A stretch of 64,000 bases of DNA from Limisphaerales bacterium. Lineage in GTDB: Bacteria; Verrucomicrobiota; Verrucomicrobiia; Limisphaerales; SXTU01. A program made the position numbers and the translations under genes. Shown here piece by piece: positions 58,901 through 64,000 of the stretch. The stretch lies in NCBI GenBank assembly GCA_009773355.1, contig WRPG01000015.1:94676-158675 (forward strand), read 5' to 3'. Position 1 is the stretch's first letter, and the number at the start of each line of letters is the position of its first letter. The notes under the pieces are model-generated. The model searched no databases. It was not told where the DNA came from and was given only the letters and a program-made list of their open reading frames with translations.

Positions 58901-59587
58901 ACCGCCGCCGCCGTGCGCTTCGTGGCCGACGCCGAGGCGAACCAGCCGCAAGCGCCGAAGCCGCCGCCGGAGAACCAATGGCGCTACGGCTGGGGCGAGT
59001 TCGACGAGCCGGGCCGCAAGCTGAAGAACTTCACCGCGCTCCCGCACTTCACCGGGCGCGCGTGGCAGGGCGGCCCGCAATGGCCGGACGCGAAGCTCGG
59101 CTGGGCGCAGCTCACCGCCGAGGGCGGCCACGCGGGCAACGACCTCCAGCACGCCGTCGTCCGCCGGTGGATCGCGCCGCGCGACTGCGTGGTCAGCATC
59201 GCCGGCCGCCTCGCGCACGAGACCAGCGCGGGCGACGGCGTGCGGGCGTTCATCACACACAGCCGGCTCGGCCAGCTCCGCACCGTGACCGTCCACAACG
59301 CGGCGGAAGACCTGCGCGTGGCCTCCACCGCCGTGCAGGCCGGCGACACGCTGGACTTCATCGTGGATTACCGTGCGAACCTGAACAGCGACGAGTTCAA
59401 GTGGTCGCCCGTCATCACCGAGTTGAACACCGCCGCCGCCGCGCCGGGCGCGCCCGTGCTGGTGAAGGAATGGGACGCGAAGAAGGATTTTCGCGGCGTG
59501 GACGTGCCCGTGCTGCCGCCGCTCAAGCCGTGGGAGCAGCTCGTGCAGGTGCTGCTCTCGGCCAACGAGTTCCTCTTTGTGGACTGA
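55970..59587 (+). CDS. PSCyt1/DUF1549/DUF1553 (PSD1) protein
   Basis: 1,205 residues from ATG 55970. A signal peptide (about 1-50) is encoded by a repeat element. PSCyt1 follows with the haem-type CYECH near residue 69, then DUF1549 (from about 190: PVDHFILAKLEANGLKP, RRMTYDLTGLPP, RWARHWLDVARYADTKGY), a second CxxCH (CARCHDHKYDP), and DUF1553 (about 750-1000: GRLELARAIASPDNPLTARVMVNR, LHHFGAGLV). A C-terminal beta domain ends the protein. Such proteins are typical of Planctomycetes and Verrucomicrobia, exported, and often near polysaccharide-degrading enzymes; their activity is unknown. Seven short repeat insertions are in frame. Confidence 0.92.
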   Translation: MPDVRKSSKLQAPSSKEAPNTKLQPARVRLGLVFGAWCFLGAWSLGFGASPTEFDFFERRIRPVLAQHCYECHSAGSKSLKAGLRVDTRDGLRRGGNSGEPAVVPGEPDRSRLLAAIRHTSADLQMPPKKKLSPQQIADFETWIRGGAPDPRAGEVQSSKSKVQSAKTHWAFVSPKDQPLPKVKDKAWPQSPVDHFILAKLEANGLKPSPPADPRTLIRRMTYDLTGLPPSAEETEAFVREFSLSHSPTFSPARGGAGEQARKRESEQRTIAALADRLLASPRYGERWARHWLDVARYADTKGYVYAREERFFTHSYAYRDWVVRVLNSDLPYDRFLMLQIAGDQLVPEFKVQSSRFKVTEATAGTSPSSLITNHYSLSDLAALGFLTTGRRFIGVTHEIIDDRIDVVTRGTMGLTVQCARCHDHKYDPIPTADYYSLYGVFQSTADELVQIEFPSDRTDALAAFEKEYRTRLDKLNSTLAKLREETAARVRARVTDYLLAQFELHKYPEEGFDQILTENDLIPATVRRWQAYLVRAKKRGDPVWALWHQHIGGSRREEAPFKLGTQNSERGRKSEPPHVGTYANTLLAAAFATPPKSAREVAERYGKVLSAVEQQWRAALAAAKTNNSPPPTALPDPHAETLRQVLYADNSPAVVPADGIVNTELLFTSKDTTELWKLQGELDRHLIRTPASPAHALIVTDRAPQANPRVFLRGDPKNKGVEVPRQFLQAVAGPQRQPFTHGSGRLELARAIASPDNPLTARVMVNRLWLHHFGAGLVTTPSDFGLRAEPPSHPELLDWLARRLVAEGWSLKAMHRLMLTSAAYQQASQTPNSEFRIPNLKDPDNRLLWRANRQRLDFEELRDSLLAASGELDLKAGGKPVDIFTSKRRSLYGLVDRQYLPGVFRVFDFANPDLHIPQRHETTVSQQALFFLNHPFVAARAKALVARKDFTALSSPEEKVRVLHRALYQREPTPAQTAAAVRFVADAEANQPQAPKPPPENQWRYGWGEFDEPGRKLKNFTALPHFTGRAWQGGPQWPDAKLGWAQLTAEGGHAGNDLQHAVVRRWIAPRDCVVSIAGRLAHETSAGDGVRAFITHSRLGQLRTVTVHNAAEDLRVASTAVQAGDTLDFIVDYRANLNSDEFKWSPVITELNTAAAAPGAPVLVKEWDAKKDFRGVDVPVLPPLKPWEQLVQVLLSANEFLFVD
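55987..56118. repeat. Permuted-word inverted repeat encoding the signal peptide
   Basis: Left arm 55987-56041 is made of AGCTCCAA/ACACCA words; right arm 56061-56117 has the same words inverted (TTGGAGCT, TGGTGTTT). Translated, the left arm gives a Lys/Ser-rich stretch and the right arm the hydrophobic stretch GLVFGAWCFLGAWSLGFGA. Confidence 0.85.
56433..56464. repeat. In-frame GTTCAAA word repeat
   Basis: Repeated AAGTTCAAAG/AAGTCCAAAG words; encodes E-V-Q-S-S-K-S-K-V-Q-S between PSCyt1 and DUF1549. Confidence 0.75.
56693..56770. repeat. In-frame CACTTTC inverted repeat
   Basis: TTCTCACTTTCGCACTC-type words at 56693-56729 and their inverted form GAGAAAGCGAGAAAGTGAG at 56738-56770; can form a hairpin. 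Encodes a Ser/Pro-rich then Arg/Glu-rich linker. Confidence 0.8.
57016..57046. repeat. In-frame GGTTCAAAG word repeat
   Basis: GTTCAAGGTTCAAAG words repeated twice; encodes F-K-V-Q-S-S-R-F-K-V within DUF1549. Confidence 0.75.
57076..57104. repeat. In-frame TCACTAA word repeat
   Basis: TCACTAATCACTAATCACTA-type tandem words, only 30 bases after the previous repeat; encodes S-L-I-T-N-H-Y-S-L. Confidence 0.75.
57658..57686. repeat. In-frame AACTCGGAACGC word repeat
   Basis: AACTCGGAACGC occurs twice with a two-base offset word (AG) between; encodes L-G-T-Q-N-S-E-R-G. Confidence 0.7.
58461..58491. repeat. In-frame CCGAATT tandem repeat
   Basis: Four tandem copies of CCGAATT; encodes P-N-S-E-F-R-I-P-N in the DUF1553 region. 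Confidence 0.8.
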
Positions 59588-59845
59588 CGCGCCTTGTGCC
59601 GCGCCGGGCGCCGGGGCGCAGATGCTGCCCCCGGAGCGCGGCCCTCCGGGCCGCAGCGGCAACTTGCGCAACCAAGGCAGCGGCGGGGGGCGGGCCGGTG
59701 TTGGGACGCCCGCTGCGGGCGGGACGCCCGCGCTCCGCCGGATTTCCGGGGGGCAAGCCCCGCCCGGACGCCTGCAAGAATGCGTAACCTCGCTTGCCAA
59801 TCTGCCGTCCGACGCGGATAGTCCGACCAAAGCAACCTGACTCGT
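59588..59845. other. GC-rich repeat-bearing intergenic region
   Basis: Contains a GCGGCCC-TCC-GGGCCGC hairpin (59638-59654) about 50 bases after the DUF1553 stop, possibly a terminator although no T-run follows. GGGACGCCCGC occurs twice (59703-59713, 59720-59730) with GCGGGC between, a word common in dispersed repeats of this bacterial group (general knowledge). No ORF with protein-like composition. Confidence 0.5.
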
Positions 59846-60589
59846 ATGCCGATCAAAGCAATTTTGGCCCCGTCCAGGCAATCGGGGCGCTTCGCCTTCA
59901 CCCTCATCGAACTCCTCGTCGTCATCGCCATCATCGCCATCCTGGCGGGGATGCTCCTGCCCGCGCTCGCGAAGGCCAAGAAGAAGGCCACCCAGGCGCA
60001 ATGCACCAACGGCATGAAGCAAATCTCCACAGCGCTCGCGCTCTACACCGGTGATTATGACGACCAGCTCCCCGGCGGGATGCCTGGCCCCGGCGAGGCG
60101 GTGGGCCGATACGGACAGTGGTCGGGGCAGACCGCCGTTTACACTTCGGGCGCGCGGGGCGAATTGTGCCGGGCCATGGCCCGCTACCTCGGCTACCCGG
60201 CGGCCTCGGGCGTTTCGCGCACCGCCACCGTCTTCATCTGCGCCGGCTACGCGCGGCTTAACCAACAAGGCGTGTTGAACCAAGTGGGGCAGTTGGGCAC
60301 AAAGGTCAGTTATCAGCTTCCGGGAGCGACGGTCAACGGCCTGCGCCCTTTCGGCTACCCGGAAGGCAATGGAGCCAACTCCGCTAATCCTCTCCGCCTT
60401 ACACAAATTCCCACTCCAGCCGCCACTTGGATGATGATTGATACGGATCAAGTCGCGGTAAACAACCCCGCGAACACTTGGTATGCCCAACTGCCGAAAT
60501 TCCCCGTCCACGGCAGCGTGCGCAACGCCAGCTTCTTCGACAGCCATGTGGAGGTCCGCAAGGTCGGGGCGCCGGGCACGCTGTTTTAG
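59846..60589 (+). CDS. Prepilin-type N-terminal H-domain protein (type II secretion/pseudopilin-like)
   Basis: 247 residues from ATG 59846. A type IV prepilin-like N-terminus is clear: a basic leader, then [20 protein letters not shown] with the G/A-F cleavage context [10 protein letters not shown] helix ([32 protein letters not shown]) and a variable globular domain with a C-terminal SFFDSHVEV follow. In Verrucomicrobia and Planctomycetes such proteins are numerous and presumably exposed on the surface; individual functions are unknown. Confidence 0.92.
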   Translation: MPIKAILAPSRQSGRFAFTLIELLVVIAIIAILAGMLLPALAKAKKKATQAQCTNGMKQISTALALYTGDYDDQLPGGMPGPGEAVGRYGQWSGQTAVYTSGARGELCRAMARYLGYPAASGVSRTATVFICAGYARLNQQGVLNQVGQLGTKVSYQLPGATVNGLRPFGYPEGNGANSANPLRLTQIPTPAATWMMIDTDQVAVNNPANTWYAQLPKFPVHGSVRNASFFDSHVEVRKVGAPGTLF

Positions 60590-60966
60590 CCCGCCCCACC
60601 GCTCGCGTTCATCCCCCAATTCGGCCCGCGTCCACACGCGGGCCGTTTGTCTTTCCTCGTTTGCCGACGGCTCAGGCTCTGGAAACAATACTTCGTCCGG
60701 CCACATGGGAGCTCAGACCATTTCCTGATTGCCTCACGCGCCGGGACCTTTCACGTTCGGCCCTCGTTCGTTTTCTCCCTTTCGCCCCCTGTCGGTCACT
60801 TGACCGACACGCCTGTCGGTCATCGGACGCATTGCGTTGCGCCCCGGCTTGCCGGTCATCATGCGCGGACATCACGCCGCATGAACCCGCTGATTTTCCT
60901 CGCCCTCGTGGATGACGATCCCGCCGTCCGTGACCTCTGGACGCGCCGTGCCCGATCGAGTCGAGT
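60590..60966. other. Intergenic region with palindrome
   Basis: No credible gene. It holds the perfect inverted repeat at 60790-60809 and, at 60881 on, a few codons resembling a response-regulator start (LVDDDPAVRDLW) that soon run into the end of the opposing ankyrin gene. Confidence 0.5.
60790..60809. repeat. Palindrome TGTCGGTCA-CT-TGACCGACA
   Basis: Perfect nine-base arms around CT; a third copy of TGTCGGTCA follows at 60814-60822. It may be an operator or part of a terminator between the convergent prepilin and ankyrin genes. Confidence 0.55.
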
Positions 60967-63900
60967 CTATCGCCTGGGTGCGGGCGGGACTCCGGGCGGT
61001 GGAACGGGGAAACCGGGCTGCCCCGGAAACCCCGGTGGCAGGCCGCGATTGATGAACGTGGCCCCCTGGGTGGTGGGCACGACGGCTCCGAGCTTTTTCA
61101 ACGTCTCCACCACCGCCTGGGTCCGGGCCGGATCACGGCTGCCCCCCGTGCCGGGCGGCGATGACACCGCGCTGTAGGGCGACGGCGCCCACGGGGACAT
61201 CATCATTTCCATTTGGCGCAGGGTGAAATCGGCGGGCGTGCGCCCCTGGGCGTCGGTCACCGTCAGCTTGCCGCCGTTGGCCACCAGCAACTCGATCAGC
61301 GCCGAATGATCGAAGCGCACCGCCAGATGCAGCGGCGTCCAGCCGGAGCTCACCTGATAGGGATTCATGGGCGGAAACATCCTCGGAGGATTCGTGATCG
61401 CGGACTGCGCGTTCGCGTCCGCGCCCCGGGCGAGCAGCCAGGCGGCCATCTCCCGATGGCCGCGCGCGGTGGCGAAATGCAGGGCGGTGTAACCCCGCTC
61501 GTTCGCAGCGGACACGCCGGCCTTGGCCGCCACGAGGGACTCCGCCAGGTCCATGCGGTTCGACCACGCGGCGAGGTGCAGGGGCACCGTGCCCCCAATG
61601 AACCGGCTGGGGAAAAACCGGGCGGACGAAGCGCAGCCCAGGTTGGGGTTCGCGCCGTGGGCCAGCAGCCGCCGGACGATGTCCAGGTTGCCCAGGTCGG
61701 TCGCCACCAGCAGGGCCGGGAGCGCCATCCGGTTGGTTTCGTTGGCCCGGCCCGGTCCGGTGGCGAGCACCGCTTCCAGACGGACCGGGTCCGCGAGCGC
61801 GATGGCGTCGAACAGGGAACGCCGCACCCCGCGCGCGGTGAGCCAGGCGACGAGGCCGGGGTTGCCATTGGTGGTGGCGTGATAGAGGGCGGTGCGGCCA
61901 AAGGCGTCCTCCAGCCCGGGCGGGACCGGCCCGGTCAGGAGCAGTTGCACCGCCGCCGTCTGCCCCCGGCTGGCGGCGAGATGGAGCAACGGCATGCCGA
62001 AGGCGAAGTTGGTCTCGGCGATGCGCGGGGTCTCATGCACCAGCACGGCGAGCGAGTTGGTCCAGCCCAGCAGCGCCGCGCTCACGGGGTCGGTCGCGCC
62101 GGCATTGCGCATCCGCTCGGCCATTTCGTTTTGCCCGGCCAGCGCCGCCGAGCGCAGGGCGGAAACCTGCGTGGTGGGATCCGCGAGCGTGGCCAGCGTC
62201 GCGTCCAGGTTCAGGTAGGCGTCCAGGCTGGGGAAATCCCCGGAACGCGCGGCCTGAAAAAAACTGTTGGTGGCCCCCGGCGGCAGGAACAGCGGCGTGA
62301 AGTAGAACCGACGGGACACTTCGAGGCGCAGCGGGGATTCACCGGCCAGATTGCGCCGCCCCAGGTCGCACTTGTGGCTGACCAGCAATGGAATCACGGG
62401 ATTTCCGCCCGGCCCCGGCCCGATGCCCCGCAGGGCCAGGTGCAGCGGCGTGTCGCCCGCCGCGTCCTGCGCGTTGGGGTTGGCCCCGCGCGCCAGCAGC
62501 ACGGCGGCGAAGCCAGGGTTCTGCGCGCGCGCGGCGACGTGCAGCGGGGTTTCGCCTTTTGCGTTGCGCACGTCCACTTTCGCCGCCCTTGCGACGACAT
62601 TGGAAGCCAGCCTGGTGACGGCCTCGGTTGCGGTCGCGTCCGGCTGGCTTGCGCCGAAGAAGGGATGGCCCACCACGCCAATGCCGGCCAGTTCATGCAG
62701 CAGCGTGGTGCCAGCCTGCTCGGTGATGGGCGGCAGCTCGCCGCCGCTGTCGAGCAGGGTGGTGAGCACCTTCGCGGCCGGCGAGACGGGCTTGGCGCGC
62801 AGTTGCTCGAAGGCGAGCAGGACGGGCGTCTGGCCGGCCTTGTTCTTCAGGTTCACCGCAGCGGCGAAGTGACGGCTGGTTTTCAGCACCGGCAGGACCA
62901 GTTCCCGCAGCGCCTCGTCCATCGCGGGCAGGAGATGCAGCGGGGTCGCGCCGTTGGTGTCCGCGCGGCGGAGGTCCGCGCCGTTGTCGAGCAGCAGGGC
63001 CAGCGTGTTGGTGAGGGACTTGCGCGTCTCCGGCTCGTGCTGCCACCGGTAGGGATTCATCTGCGGGGTCAGCACATGGTGCAAGACGGTCCGGCCCTGG
63101 CGGTCGGACGTGTTGATCCCCGCGCCGGCTTCGAGCAGCGCGAAGGTTTGCACCAGATTGGCCTGTGCCACGACGGCGTGCAACGGCGTGAGGCCGTTGG
63201 TGGAGCGCGTGTCCGGTGTCAGCCCGTAGCTGGCGAGCAGGCGGATGCGGGCGGTGGCCTCCGGGATGAGCGCGGTTTTGGGACGCGGCGGGTGGTTGTA
63301 GTCGGGCGGCGGCGGCTGGAGCGCATGCAAGATGGTGTTGCCCTTCGCGTCGGGGATTCTTGGGTCGGCGCCATTCTCCAGCAGCAGGAGCAGGAGGTTG
63401 TTCAATGGCGGCTGGCCGGCGAGCGCGGGCGGGCGCAGCTCGGGCGGCAGCGAATCCGCGCGCGTGGCCGTCGGCTTCGCGGTGGCGGGCGCGGGCGGAC
63501 GCTTGGAGAAGCCGGGCTTGGGCACCGGTTCCGGCACCGGGTCGCTGGCCCCGAAGAACCGCGCGCGCAGCGGGGTGATGCCGTTGGTGTCGGGGAGGTT
63601 CACGTTCGCGCCGTTGGTGAGGAGCGTCAGGACGAGGTCCGCCCGTCCGATGGCGACGGCGATGGCCAGCGGCGTCTGACCGAGTTCATTGCGGGCGTTC
63701 ACGTCCGCGCCGTTGGTGAGGAGGTTCAACAACTGCGGCAGGTTGGCCTGCGCCACCGCCTGATGGAGCGGCGTGGTCATCAGCCGCGCGGCCTTGGGAG
63801 CCGTGGTCGCGCCGCGCACCTCGAACCATTGCACGAGGTCGAACCGCTGGCTGACGGCGGCCAGCTCCAACGCGGTTTTGCCGGCGGCGTCGCGCGCGTT

Positions 63901-64000
63901 CAGGTCCGCGCCGGCGGCCGCCAGCGCGGCGAAGAGGTTCGTGTCCCCGCCGCCCACGGCGAGGTGCAAGGCAGTCTGGCCGGTGGCGTTGGTGGCCCGC
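60967..64000 (-). CDS. Large ankyrin-repeat protein, partial at N-terminus
   Basis: The frame is open from the right window edge to a stop at 60967; at least 1,010 residues. The visible text starts RATNATGQTALHLAVGGG, already inside a repeat, so the true start is outside. About two dozen ankyrin repeats of the type G-x-T-P-L-H-x-A-x-x-x-G-x...V-x-x-L-L-x-x-G-A-D-x-N are spread over the length, in two or three blocks with less regular linkers. It ends in a Pro/Gly-rich tail (GLPPGFPGQPGFPVPPPG). Ankyrin solenoids bind proteins. Localisation cannot be judged without the N-terminus. Confidence 0.93.
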   Translation of the reverse strand, partial: RATNATGQTALHLAVGGGDTNLFAALAAAGADLNARDAAGKTALELAAVSQRFDLVQWFEVRGATTAPKAARLMTTPLHQAVAQANLPQLLNLLTNGADVNARNELGQTPLAIAVAIGRADLVLTLLTNGANVNLPDTNGITPLRARFFGASDPVPEPVPKPGFSKRPPAPATAKPTATRADSLPPELRPPALAGQPPLNNLLLLLLENGADPRIPDAKGNTILHALQPPPPDYNHPPRPKTALIPEATARIRLLASYGLTPDTRSTNGLTPLHAVVAQANLVQTFALLEAGAGINTSDRQGRTVLHHVLTPQMNPYRWQHEPETRKSLTNTLALLLDNGADLRRADTNGATPLHLLPAMDEALRELVLPVLKTSRHFAAAVNLKNKAGQTPVLLAFEQLRAKPVSPAAKVLTTLLDSGGELPPITEQAGTTLLHELAGIGVVGHPFFGASQPDATATEAVTRLASNVVARAAKVDVRNAKGETPLHVAARAQNPGFAAVLLARGANPNAQDAAGDTPLHLALRGIGPGPGGNPVIPLLVSHKCDLGRRNLAGESPLRLEVSRRFYFTPLFLPPGATNSFFQAARSGDFPSLDAYLNLDATLATLADPTTQVSALRSAALAGQNEMAERMRNAGATDPVSAALLGWTNSLAVLVHETPRIAETNFAFGMPLLHLAASRGQTAAVQLLLTGPVPPGLEDAFGRTALYHATTNGNPGLVAWLTARGVRRSLFDAIALADPVRLEAVLATGPGRANETNRMALPALLVATDLGNLDIVRRLLAHGANPNLGCASSARFFPSRFIGGTVPLHLAAWSNRMDLAESLVAAKAGVSAANERGYTALHFATARGHREMAAWLLARGADANAQSAITNPPRMFPPMNPYQVSSGWTPLHLAVRFDHSALIELLVANGGKLTVTDAQGRTPADFTLRQMEMMMSPWAPSPYSAVSSPPGTGGSRDPARTQAVVETLKKLGAVVPTTQGATFINRGLPPGFPGQPGFPVPPPGVPPAPRR

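Noticed and set aside
58553..60706. Minus-strand open frame of 717 codons crossing two genes
   Set aside because: It spans the DUF1553 end, a GC-rich intergenic repeat and the prepilin gene, all better explained on the plus strand.
60881..60966. Start of a response regulator (LVDDDPAVRDLW)
   Set aside because: Only about 20 plausible codons, then it runs into the opposing ankyrin gene with no phosphoacceptor region. At most a remnant, possibly chance.
1..64000. CRISPR array
   Set aside because: No regularly spaced direct repeats of 25-40 bases were seen. The CARF protein is of the RtcR type and does not require CRISPR.

Overview
The window looks like a high-GC bacterial chromosome, most likely Verrucomicrobia of the Limisphaerales/Pedosphaera kind. 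Four things on the right side suggest this: a 1,205-residue PSCyt1/DUF1549/DUF1553 protein, a prepilin-like H-domain protein, a large ankyrin protein, and short word-permutation repeats inserted in frame. The call is inference; no ribosomal marker is present.

Layout. From 1 to about 53.4 kb the window is a defence and mobile-gene island. Its right boundary is a tyrosine integrase gene (52161-53249) next to an intact tRNA-Cys (53421-53495). I saw no second copy of the tRNA 3' end, so the left end is probably outside the window. Right of the tRNA is ordinary chromosome: a nucleotide pyrophosphatase-like phosphatase, a DPM1-like glycosyltransferase, the DUF1553 protein, a prepilin-like protein and the ankyrin protein (cut by the window end).

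Island, left to right. (a) 1-13625, minus strand: an operon with a 929-residue protein of unknown function, a 1,881-residue DUF1998 helicase (together resembling Druantia type III DruH/DruE), a NERD nuclease-helicase, and a second giant DEAD/DEAH helicase cut by the window edge. (b) 14021-21630, plus strand: a WYL regulator, a YbjN-like protein and an AddB/AddA-like nuclease-helicase pair. (c) 21737-28681, minus strand: a UPF1-like SF1 helicase, an unknown 404-residue protein, a two-HKD PLD nuclease, and a CARF-AAA-HTH sigma-54 activator of the RtcR type. A candidate -24/-12 promoter and an upstream dyad lie ahead of the operon. This is my best candidate for an undescribed inducible system. 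(d) 29080-37833: a PcfJ-like protein, a DEDDh exonuclease, a VWA protein, a 5'-nucleotidase, a PD-(D/E)XK nuclease, a metallophosphoesterase, a Sel1 protein and several unknowns. (e) 37917-43686: an SOS cassette of lexA, a single-ORF fusion of a Y-family DinB polymerase to a C-family DnaE polymerase, and a GIY-YIG nuclease, with a CTG-N10-CAG SOS box overlapping the lexA start codon. (f) 43805-46749: a PD-(D/E)XK-like protein, and a LysR regulator divergent from an AAA ATPase. (g) 46910-52160: decay zone with a broken dinB, a DUF72 protein, remnants of a type I restriction system (hsdM/hsdS/hsdR) and an intact-looking AbiEi/AbiEii toxin-antitoxin pair between the hsd pieces.

How the parts work together (inference): the island stacks several nucleic-acid surveillance machines, each with its own regulator type (WYL, CARF/sigma-54, LexA, LysR, AbiEi autoregulation), so different kinds of damage or infection signal could switch on different modules.
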